A stretch of DNA of 64,000 nucleotides from CAXSBR01 sp964252015 (lineage in GTDB: Bacteria; Actinomycetota; Actinomycetes; Mycobacteriales; Jatrophihabitantaceae), in assembly GCA_964252015.1 (NCBI GenBank), contig CAXULW010000014.1:31313-95312 (forward strand), given 5' to 3'. A program made the translations under genes and the position numbers. The notes below the pieces were generated by a model. It did not search any database. It was not told the DNA's origin and worked only from the letters and a program-made list of their open reading frames with translations. Below, piece by piece: positions 9,270-16,274 of this stretch (within the stretch, counting starts at the first letter, position 1; each line of letters begins with the position of its first letter).

Positions 9270-9485
9270 GTAAGGCCGCTCCTCAGGGGCAAACGCTCCG
9301 GGCCGTGGTTGGTCCGGTGCTGCCGGACGAAATCCGTCCGGTCACTGCTGTCGACGATAACGCCGGGGCGAGCGCGCAAGCTTCCCCGTCTCGCCTTCGT
9401 TCGCTCAGGGCGTGACCAGACCGTGCCGGGCCCGACCGAAGCGCCGGAGCTCGGGAACCGCGCTCCGGCTGGGTTACCGGCCGCC

Positions 9486-11000
9486 TCAGAGGGCGTGGCC
9501 GGCTGCGTCGTCGTCGTCGAGATCGTCGTCGTCGTCGAGATCGTCGTCGTCGTCGTCGACTTCCAGATCGTCGTCGTCGTCGAGATCGTCGTCGTCGAGA
9601 TCGTCGTCGTCGTCGTCGAACTCGTCGTCGTCTTCGCCTGACTCGTCGGTCAGGTCCTCGCCGGCTTCCGCGATCGAGGTCGGGTCGGAGGTCAGCGCGG
9701 CCAGGTCGACCACACGCCCGGAGGCGTCGGTGACCGTGGCTCGCTCCAGCAGGGCGGCCAGCGCCTTGTTACGACGCACGTCAGCGATGACGGCCGGAAG
9801 GTTGCCGCCCTGAAGGAGCTGGTTGGCGAACTCCTGCGGGGCCATTTCGTAGCGCTGGGCCTGGCGGACCAGGTACTCCGACAGCTCGGCCTCCCCCACC
9901 TCCACCCCCTCGGCATCGGCGACCGCGTCGAGCAGGAACTGGGATTTGACCGACCGCTCCGCAATGGCGCGCAGCTCGGCGTCGAACTCCTCGCGGGTCT
10001 GGCCCTCCTGCTCGAGGAACTCGGCGAAGCGCTCGTCGTCGTGCTCGAGCTGGTGGATGACGTCGTGCTCACGCCACTCGATCTCGGCCTTGACCACGGA
10101 CTCGGGCAGCGGGATGTCGGCGGCCTCGAGCAGCTGCTCGAGCAGCCGGTCACGAGCCTGCGCACCCTGGGTCAGGACGTTGACGCGCGACAGCCGGGTG
10201 CGCAGGTCGTCCTTCAGTTCGTCCAGGGTGTCGAATTCGCTGGCCAGCTGGGCGAAGTCGTCGTCGGCGGCCGGCAGCTCCTTCTCCTTGACCGACTTGA
10301 CCGTGACCGTGATCTGGGCGTCCGCACCGGCGTGATCACCGTTCGGCAGCGTGGACGGGAAGGTCTTCACGTCCCCGGCGCCAGCGCCGACCAGCACCTC
10401 GTCCAGGCCCTCCATCAGATCGCCACTGCCGACCTCGTAGGACACGCCGCTGGCCGAACCGCCTTCGATCTCCTCGCCGTTGAGCTCGGCGGACAGGTCG
10501 AGCGCGACGTAGTCGCCGGTCTGCACCGGGCGGTCCACGCCGGTCAACGTGCCGAACCGCTCGCGCAGCGCGTCGAGCTGCTGGGTGAGCTGGTCGTCGT
10601 CGGCCTCCCGGTCGTCCACCGAGACGACCAGGTTGCTGTAGTCGGGCACGGTGAACTCGGGGCGCACGTCCACCTCGGCCGTGAACGACAGCGAGGTGCC
10701 GTCGTCGAGGTTGGTGACCTCCACGTCGGGCTGGCCGAGCGGGGTGATGCCGGCTTCGGTGACCGCTTCGCTGTAGGCCTTCGGTAGGGCCTCGTTGACC
10801 GCCTCCTCGAGCAGCGACGCGCGCCCGACCCGCTGCTCGACCACCCGCGCCGGCGCCTTGCCCGGGCGGAAACCGGGGATGCGCAGCTGGGCGCTGACCC
10901 GCTTCGTCGCCGCGTCGATGCTGGGCTGGAGCTCCGCGAACGGCAGCTCGACGGCCAGGCGTACGCGGGTGGGGCCGAGGGTCTCGACGGTGCTCTTCAC
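9486..11000 (-). CDS. tig: Trigger factor with poly-aspartate C-terminal tail
   Basis: A 504-residue ribosome-associated chaperone and peptidyl-prolyl isomerase. The N-terminal ribosome-binding domain has the FRPGKAP signature (MKSTVETLGPTRVRLAVELP start), followed by a PPIase domain (VQTGDYVALDLSAELNG) and a C-terminal chaperone domain. It exceeds the usual length because the last 45 or so residues are almost all Asp, in runs of 4-6 separated by Leu, ending AAGHAL. It lies upstream of clpP1 on the same strand, as in mycobacteria. An AGGAGAG site precedes the ATG. Confidence 0.96.
   Translation of the reverse strand: MKSTVETLGPTRVRLAVELPFAELQPSIDAATKRVSAQLRIPGFRPGKAPARVVEQRVGRASLLEEAVNEALPKAYSEAVTEAGITPLGQPDVEVTNLDDGTSLSFTAEVDVRPEFTVPDYSNLVVSVDDREADDDQLTQQLDALRERFGTLTGVDRPVQTGDYVALDLSAELNGEEIEGGSASGVSYEVGSGDLMEGLDEVLVGAGAGDVKTFPSTLPNGDHAGADAQITVTVKSVKEKELPAADDDFAQLASEFDTLDELKDDLRTRLSRVNVLTQGAQARDRLLEQLLEAADIPLPESVVKAEIEWREHDVIHQLEHDDERFAEFLEQEGQTREEFDAELRAIAERSVKSQFLLDAVADAEGVEVGEAELSEYLVRQAQRYEMAPQEFANQLLQGGNLPAVIADVRRNKALAALLERATVTDASGRVVDLAALTSDPTSIAEAGEDLTDESGEDDDEFDDDDDDLDDDDLDDDDDLEVDDDDDDLDDDDDLDDDDAAGHAL
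9506..9640. repeat. GTC trinucleotide / GAGATCGTCGTC minisatellite inside tig
   Basis: About 135 bases of nearly uninterrupted GTC triplets, punctuated by GAGATC or GAACTC, encode the Asp-rich tail on the minus strand. Slippage here would change tail length in steps of one or five residues without shifting frame, so the tract may vary between strains. Confidence 0.85.
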
Positions 11001-11040
11001 AGGTGGACTGCTCTCCTAGGACGGCGTCAGCGGTGTCGCG

Positions 11041-11106
11041 GTACGGGCGGGCGGTACGGGTCGTCGGTACGGGTGGGCGGTACGGGTGAGGCGGTACGGG
11101 TGAACC
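11041..11106. repeat. 13-bp tandem array downstream of tRNA-Pro
   Basis: Five units begin GTACGGG at 11041, 11054, 11067, 11080 and 11094 (periods 13, 13, 13, 14), for example GTACGGGTGGGCG. The array fills the space between the tRNA-Pro 3' end and the trigger factor start. It has no coding potential of its own. Confidence 0.85.
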
Positions 11107-11110
11107 AACG

Positions 11111-11184
11111 TCGGGGTGGCGGGATTCGAACCCACGGCCCCTCGCTCCCAAAGCGAGTGCGCTACCAAGCTGCGCCACACCCCG
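11111..11184 (-). tRNA. tRNA-Pro (TGG)
   Basis: The minus strand folds as a cloverleaf. The acceptor CGGGGTG pairs with CACCCCG plus discriminator A, the anticodon stem CTCGC/GCGAG carries loop TTTGGGA (anticodon TGG), and the T arm contains GGTTCGAATCC. No CCA is encoded. It is divergent from tRNA-Gly. Confidence 0.96.
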
Positions 11185-11275
11185 GTGCGGACCGGCCAAG
11201 TGTACGGGCGAGCCTGGCCGTCGGGCCGAGCCGGTACGCTGAGGCCTCGGTGCGCGGGTCGACTGCGTCGCCGCC

Positions 11276-11349
11276 GCGGGCGTAGCTCAATGGCAGAGTC
11301 TCAGTCTTCCAAACTGATTGTGCGGGTTCGATCCCCGTCGCCCGCTCCA
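11276..11349 (+). tRNA. tRNA-Gly (TCC)
   Basis: A cloverleaf with acceptor GCGGGCG/CGCCCGC, anticodon stem TCAGT/ACTGA and loop CTTCCAA (anticodon TCC), and T arm GGGTTCGATCCCC. Discriminator T is followed by an encoded CCA (11347-11349). Confidence 0.96.
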
Positions 11350-11408
11350 CCCGCACCGATCGGGGTGCAGAGATGGTCAGCCGGTGTCCATCTGTGCACC
11401 CGGATCGC

Positions 11409-12569
11409 TCAGGACGGGTCGCGCCAGATGACCACCAGGGCCCGGTCATCGTCCAGGCGGGTCGGCACCTGGGCGACCAACTGGCTGGCGATCTCGTCGC
11501 TCGGCCCGGCGGCCATGAGCGCCCCGGCCGCGTGGGTAAGCCGCTCGGTGCCCCAGGCCAGGTCCTGACGGGGGTCCTCGACCACCCCGTCGGTGTAGAG
11601 CAGCAGCGCGTCGCCGGTGCGCAGGGCCTGGTAGTCCGGACGGACTGACAGCGCCGGACGGATCCCGAGCAACATGCCCTTGCTCGTCGACACCCGCCAA
11701 CCGCCGCTGCGTGAGTCCAGCTGCAGCGCGGGCAGGTGACCGGCGCTGCGAACCGAATACAGCCCCGTGTCGAGGTTGACCCTGACGTACACGGCGGAGG
11801 CGAAGCCCTCGGACCAGGACTGCTCCCGCAGGTACCGGTTGGCCTCGGCCAGGAACTCGTCCGGGGTGACGGCCCCGAGCAGCCCGCCCATCGCCCCGGA
11901 GAGCAGCAAGGCTCGGGTGCCCGCCTCGATGCCCTTGCCCGAAACGTCCACCACGGCCAGATCCAGGTGGGCGTTACCGCCGATGTCGTGGACGCGGCTG
12001 CAGATGAAATCGCCGGCGATGGCCGCCCCGTGCGCCGCCCGTTGCTCGACGCCGACGTGCCAGCCCTTGGGCACCGCCGGTACCCGGCCCTGCACGCGCA
12101 GCTGACCGCGCAGATTGCCCAGCACGGATTCGGCCCGCATCGTGCCCAGGCCCAGGGCTTCCCGGCGTGCCGCGCCGACAAGCGCGACGAATGCCACCGC
12201 GACCAGGCCCAGGATGGCCCCGGGGTTCAGCAGAGCCTCGTCGGATCCGCCGATGACGTACTCCAACGACACGCAGGCGAACGCGGTGACCACGAGCGCG
12301 ATGGTCCAGCGCAGCGCCAGCACCAACGACGCCAGCACCATGACCATGGCCTCACCGGGCGAGACCCGGATCGCGCCGCCGTGCTGGAGATGGGTCAACA
12401 CGAGCACGCCGAGGGCGCCGGCAATGGCGATGACGCCCCGTGCGTTCTCGGAGATCTGGGGCTTGGCCCCGTACCCGTTGCGACGGGGCATGGGCAGCCA
12501 GACCGGGATCCAGACCATCCGGGTACGCCGCCAACGGGACGCAGCCACGCCGGGTAGTGCCCTATCCAT
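11409..12569 (-). CDS. Membrane-anchored SpoIIE/RsbU-type protein serine phosphatase
   Basis: A 386-residue protein. Residues about 45-155 carry several hydrophobic helices (for example VIAIAGALGVLVLTHL and PGAILGLVAVAFVALVGAA). The C-terminal PP2C-like SpoIIE domain follows, with GDFICSR, DLAVVDVSGKGIEAG and LLLYTDGVVEDP as metal-binding motifs. Such phosphatases usually act on anti-anti-sigma factors in stress or sigma-factor partner switching; the partner is not encoded here. No PAS or GAF sensor is present, so the membrane part may be the input. It is divergent from the next gene. Confidence 0.85.
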   Translation of the reverse strand: MDRALPGVAASRWRRTRMVWIPVWLPMPRRNGYGAKPQISENARGVIAIAGALGVLVLTHLQHGGAIRVSPGEAMVMVLASLVLALRWTIALVVTAFACVSLEYVIGGSDEALLNPGAILGLVAVAFVALVGAARREALGLGTMRAESVLGNLRGQLRVQGRVPAVPKGWHVGVEQRAAHGAAIAGDFICSRVHDIGGNAHLDLAVVDVSGKGIEAGTRALLLSGAMGGLLGAVTPDEFLAEANRYLREQSWSEGFASAVYVRVNLDTGLYSVRSAGHLPALQLDSRSGGWRVSTSKGMLLGIRPALSVRPDYQALRTGDALLLYTDGVVEDPRQDLAWGTERLTHAAGALMAAGPSDEIASQLVAQVPTRLDDDRALVVIWRDPS

Positions 12570-12703
12570 GCTTCAGACCCCGCCCGAAAAGTTGGTCATT
12601 GGAGGCATTTATACCTGGGATACGGCCGGAATCAGAGTCGAGATGGCAATGCGGGCGCCGGTCTCGGCCGCTGCCACGGCTGACCCGGACGATGATGGCG
12701 GCT

Positions 12704-13393
12704 ATGACCGAGGATGTCCCTGGTTCGGGCGGGGCCGCTGGCGGGTCAGACGGGTCCACAGCTGGCGGGGACGGCGCCGCCGCCAACGCGACCGTTGCCG
12801 CGGCCGGCGCGAACGGACCGAACGGGCGACGGATCGCACGCTCAGGCCCGCACCGTCGGCGCAGCCGCTCCGCGGCTGGTCCACCGCCGGCCCGGCCCGC
12901 GGCTGAATCGCCCTCACCAGCTGGCTCGCCCCCGCCAGCTGGCTCGCCCCCGCCAGGTGACTCGGGCCGTTCCGCTGGCTCAGGCCGTCCGGTTGGGTCG
13001 GGCCGTTCCGCTGGCTCGGGCCGTTCGGCTGGGTCGGGCGGTTCGGCTGAGACGGCGGGTGATTCGACCGATCCCGCCGAGGCGCCTCCGCCGAGCGGGT
13101 CCGGCGCGACCGGGCCCTCCCGGTCACCTGAACCGGGCGGGTCCGGCCCGGACCGACCCGGTGTCGGTGGGCCGTCGCGATCGAAGCGGACGCGCCGCGA
13201 CGGCGGCCGCGGGCCTAGCCACGACGGTGGCAACGACGGGCCGTGGCGGGAACTCACCGGCAGCGGCCGCTCACAGGTCAGCCAGGTCGCCGCGCTGCGG
13301 GCTCGCGACGCCGACCAACCCACGGCCGAGGACCTGGCGACGGCCGAACGCGACGTCGTGATCCAGCGGCGGAACTGGACCCCGGGCAGCTGA
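12704..13393 (+). CDS. Low-complexity protein with a conserved actinobacterial C-terminus
   Basis: A 229-residue protein starting MTEDVPGSGGAAGG (ATGs at 12692 and 12695 are alternatives). Residues about 60-180 are Ser/Gly/Pro/Arg low complexity with repeated GSGRSAGSG units. The last 50 residues (WRELTGSGRSQVSQVAALRA and then a DLATAERDVVIQRRNW ending) look conserved and resemble small unnamed actinobacterial proteins found beside rpiB and tig. No signal peptide or enzyme motif is seen. The low-complexity part probably varies between species. Function unknown. Confidence 0.6.
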   Translation: MTEDVPGSGGAAGGSDGSTAGGDGAAANATVAAAGANGPNGRRIARSGPHRRRSRSAAGPPPARPAAESPSPAGSPPPAGSPPPGDSGRSAGSGRPVGSGRSAGSGRSAGSGGSAETAGDSTDPAEAPPPSGSGATGPSRSPEPGGSGPDRPGVGGPSRSKRTRRDGGRGPSHDGGNDGPWRELTGSGRSQVSQVAALRARDADQPTAEDLATAERDVVIQRRNWTPGS

Positions 13394-13445
13394 GCCCACT
13401 TCCCGTCCCACTGCCAGCAACCCGCAGGTCGGCCAGCAGCCCGCC

Positions 13446-13526
13446 GGTCAGCCGGGCGCGTGCGGGTCGGGCGGTCAGCCGGGCGCGTCCGGGTCGGGAG
13501 GTCAGGCGGGCGCGTCGGGGTCGGGC
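13446..13526. repeat. 27-bp tandem repeat iterating the rpiB 3' end
   Basis: Three copies of a 27-bp unit start at 13446, 13473 and 13500, with consensus GGTCAGCCGGGCGCGTCCGG followed by GTCGGGC. The third copy holds the last rpiB codons and its stop (TCA, 13502-13504). Each downstream copy carries the same TCA in the same position and frame. Confidence 0.9.
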
Positions 13527-13981
13527 GGAACCTCGCCAGTCGCCTCGTAGCCGCTCAGCAGGTCGATCCGGCGCTGATGCCGCGGATCGCCCGAGAACGG
13601 GGTGGCCAGGAACAACTCGACGAAACGCAACGCATCGGTCTCGGGGTGCATGCGTGCCCCGATGCTCACCACGTTGGCGTTGTTGTGCTGGCGGGCCAGG
13701 GTCGCGGTCTCGTCGCTCCAGGCCAGGCCGCAGCGGACGCCCTTGACCTTGTTGGCGGCAATCTGTTCGCCGTTTCCGGAGCCGCCGATGACGATGCCCA
13801 GGCTGCCGGGATCGGCCACCGTCTTCTCGGCCGCGTCGAAGCACGGCGGCGGATAGTCGTCCTCAGGGTTGTAGACGTGGGCACCGCAGTCCACCGCCTC
13901 ATGGCCCAGTACGGCCAGGTGGGCGACCACCGCCGCCTTCAGCTCGAAACCGGCGTGATCGCTCCCGACGTAGACCCGCAT
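13502..13981 (-). CDS. rpiB: Ribose-5-phosphate isomerase B
   Basis: A 159-residue RpiB/LacA-family isomerase that interconverts ribose-5-phosphate and ribulose-5-phosphate in the pentose phosphate pathway. The N-terminus MRVYVGSDHAGFELK and the GSGNGEQIAANKVKGVRCGL anion-binding loop are diagnostic. ATG at 13981 is chosen by family alignment; ATG at 13993 (MISAM) is possible. The last residues (PPDPDAPA) lie in a 27-bp tandem repeat. It is divergent from the CtaG-like gene. Confidence 0.95.
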   Translation of the reverse strand: MRVYVGSDHAGFELKAAVVAHLAVLGHEAVDCGAHVYNPEDDYPPPCFDAAEKTVADPGSLGIVIGGSGNGEQIAANKVKGVRCGLAWSDETATLARQHNNANVVSIGARMHPETDALRFVELFLATPFSGDPRHQRRIDLLSGYEATGEVPPDPDAPA

Positions 13982-14083
13982 GGCCGAGATCATGCCACCC
14001 GCCGAGCGGTAACTTTTGGCGGTAGCCGGCTCAGCTACGACCACCACCGCCAGAACTGTCGGCGCCTGGGCAGAATTGGTGCC

Positions 14084-15103
14084 GTGCCCGGTTCTGCGCT
14101 CCCACCGCTGTCGGGTCCGGGGCTGCTCACCCACTACGCCCTCGACCCGGTCATGCTGGTCGCGGTCATCGGCGCCGGGTTCTGGTACCTGCGCGGGCTG
14201 CGCCGGCTGGCCCGCTTGCGGCACGGTACGACGTGGCCGCGACGGCGGACGGCCTCGTTCGTCGCCGGCCTGGCGCTCACGGCCTGGGTCAGCTGCGGGG
14301 CGTTGCAGGCCTACTACTCATCGCTGTTCTGGGTGTGGACGACGCAGATCCTCACCCTGCTGCTGGTCGCGCCGATCCTGCTGGTGGCCGGGCAACCCGT
14401 GGAACTCGACCGGCGCCTCGGCGGCGGCGGGCTCAGCCGGATGGTGGCCAGCCCGGTGGCCCGAGTGGTCGGCAGTCCCTTCATCGGGCCCGCGCTCATC
14501 CCCGTGCTGAGCGCCGTGCTCTTCTTCGGACCGCTACCCGGGTGGAGCGTCCAGTCACCGCCGTTGGCCTGGCTGGTGGCGCTGGCCGCCACCGTCGTCG
14601 GCTGCGTCATCGTGCTGCCCGCCCTCGACGTGCGGGAGGTACGCACGTCCGTGCTCGTGGGACTGGCGATGACCGTCGGCTTCTTCGAGCTGTTGCTCGA
14701 CGCGATCCCGGGCATCGTGTTGCGCCTGCAGACCCATCCAGCCTCGACGTTCTTCGACGAGCGCCACCTGCACAGCTGGAGCCCGGGCTGGCTGCACGAC
14801 CAGCAATTGGGTGGCGCCGTGCTGTGGACGGTGGCCGAGGTCCTCGACCTGCCGTTCCTGGTCGTGCTGTTCCTGCGTTGGTACCGCACCGACCTGCGCG
14901 AGGCCGGGGCCGTCGACGCCGTGCTCGACGCCGAGCAGATCGTCCGCAGCGCCTCCCGCGCGCCGACCCCGTCTGGCGACCCGGCCGAACCGATGGACCC
15001 GGGCGACCCGGCGGTCGCCTCCGACGAGCCCCCCGCCGACGACGTCGAACCGTGGTGGTGGACCGACCCGATCATGCGGGAACGGATGCGCCGGCAGGGT
15101 TGA
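14084..15103 (+). CDS. CtaG-like integral membrane protein (caa3-type oxidase assembly family)
   Basis: A 339-residue multi-pass membrane protein. Seven or so hydrophobic segments are visible, including PVMLVAVIGAGFWYLRGL, TASFVAGLALTAWV and ILTLLLVAPILLVAGQPVEL, a fit to the CtaG family implicated in cytochrome oxidase assembly or copper delivery. The C-terminal 70 residues are soluble and acidic, with an EPWWWTDP motif. GTG at 14084 (VPGSALPPLSG) is inferred from the intergenic gap; it has no strong ribosome site. The exact role is inferred. Confidence 0.82.
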   Translation: MPGSALPPLSGPGLLTHYALDPVMLVAVIGAGFWYLRGLRRLARLRHGTTWPRRRTASFVAGLALTAWVSCGALQAYYSSLFWVWTTQILTLLLVAPILLVAGQPVELDRRLGGGGLSRMVASPVARVVGSPFIGPALIPVLSAVLFFGPLPGWSVQSPPLAWLVALAATVVGCVIVLPALDVREVRTSVLVGLAMTVGFFELLLDAIPGIVLRLQTHPASTFFDERHLHSWSPGWLHDQQLGGAVLWTVAEVLDLPFLVVLFLRWYRTDLREAGAVDAVLDAEQIVRSASRAPTPSGDPAEPMDPGDPAVASDEPPADDVEPWWWTDPIMRERMRRQG

Positions 15104-15124
15104 GCGCCCAGCCGGTCGAACCGC

Positions 15125-15481
15125 TCAGTCGGGGGTGACGTCCCAGCGGTACCCGCCGGGCGCGGTACGGCTGAGTGGGTGGACGGCCACCGCGGCCGCG
15201 ACCGGCACGGGTGCGTACAGGTGCGGGAAGGCCTGCCCGGCGCCGTAGCTGTCCTCGTCGATCACCGGCGCGCCCAGAGCGGCGCGGGCGAACTCGACCG
15301 CGACCGGTTCGGGCAGATCGAGGTAGAACCGGTCGGCGGTAGCGAGCACCTGGTCGGCGTAGGACAGGTGGACGAACCCCTCATCGGACAGCGACCGCGG
15401 CCGGTAGAGGTCGGTCGAGGCAAGCGCGAACCACACCGTCGAGCTGACGATGTGGAACAGCCGATCCGGGTCCCGCGGCAC
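15125..15481 (-). CDS. DUF952 family protein
   Basis: A 118-residue cytoplasmic protein with the DUF952 signature: LFHIVSSTVWFAL near the start, then GFVHLSYADQVLATADRFY and a HLYAPVPVAAAVAV segment. The family has no assigned reaction. It is convergent with the CtaG-like gene (21 bp gap) and on the same strand as the DsbA gene 23 bp upstream, so the two may be co-transcribed. Confidence 0.85.
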   Translation of the reverse strand: MPRDPDRLFHIVSSTVWFALASTDLYRPRSLSDEGFVHLSYADQVLATADRFYLDLPEPVAVEFARAALGAPVIDEDSYGAGQAFPHLYAPVPVAAAVAVHPLSRTAPGGYRWDVTPD

Positions 15482-15504
15482 GCCGGCGAGTCAGCGTCGG
15501 TCGA

Positions 15505-16149
15505 TCAGGCCGCGGGAGCGTCGAACTGCGGGCTCTCGGTGCGGCTGCGCTTCATCTCGAAGAAGTACGGGAACTCGCTGAGCATGAGCGCGCCGTCCCA
15601 CATCCGCCCCGCGTCCTCGCCGCCGGGGATGCGGGTGATGACGGGCCCGAAGAACGCGCGACCGTTGACGTGGATGACCGGGGTGCCGACCTCGTCACCG
15701 ACCGGGTCCATGCCCTCGTGGTGGGACTTCTTCAGCGCGTCGTCGTAGTCGGTGGAATCGGCGGCGTCGGCCAGTTCGGCGGGCAGACCGGCGTCGGTCA
15801 GCGCTTCTTCGATCATGGCGCGGTCGAACTCCCGGCCCTCGTTGTGACGGCGCGTACCGAGCGCGGTGTACAGCGGCAACATCACGTCCGGGCCGAATTT
15901 CTCCTCGGCGGCGATGCACACGCGCACCGGGCCCCACCCGCGGGCCAGCATCTCCTTGTAGTTGTCGGGCAGTTCGTCCCGGCCCGAGTTGAGCACGGAC
16001 AGCGACATCACGTGCCAGCCGATGCTGACGTCACGGACCTTCTCGACCTCGAGCATCCAGCGTGATGTCACCCACGCGAACGGGCACAGTGGATCGAACC
16101 AGAAGCCGACCTCGGTGCCGGCGGGCGATGAAGTATCAGTAGTGGTCAT
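15505..16149 (-). CDS. DsbA-family mycothiol-dependent oxidoreductase (Rv2466c-like)
   Basis: A 214-residue thioredoxin-fold protein with a helical insert. It reads VGFWFDPLCPFAWVTSRWML at its active site and GTPVIHVNGRAFFGPVI at the cis-Pro region, closely matching the mycothiol-dependent nitroreductase Rv2466c family. The active site is C-P-F-A, so the second Cys of the CPWC motif is missing and a monothiol mechanism is implied. ATG at 16149 (MTTTDTSSPAG) gives the family length. It neighbours pepN, as in mycobacteria, and the two share a divergent promoter region. Confidence 0.87.
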   Translation of the reverse strand: MTTTDTSSPAGTEVGFWFDPLCPFAWVTSRWMLEVEKVRDVSIGWHVMSLSVLNSGRDELPDNYKEMLARGWGPVRVCIAAEEKFGPDVMLPLYTALGTRRHNEGREFDRAMIEEALTDAGLPAELADAADSTDYDDALKKSHHEGMDPVGDEVGTPVIHVNGRAFFGPVITRIPGGEDAGRMWDGALMLSEFPYFFEMKRSRTESPQFDAPAA

Positions 16150-16274
16150 AGCCCCATTTAACTCCGCGGACGCCGGCAACCTGCCGCGGACGGGCTGTGC
16201 TCAGCGGCGACCGTGGCAGGATTCTCCACAGCCGGAAACCGGCGTACCCGTTCTATTGAGGAGTGTTTTCCACC

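Noticed and set aside
9399..9416. GTTCGCTCAGGGCGTGAC upstream of clpP1 as a ClgR box
   Set aside because: Resembles GTTCGCY-N5-GCG, but the spacing is one base short and the second half is poor; kept only as a remark.
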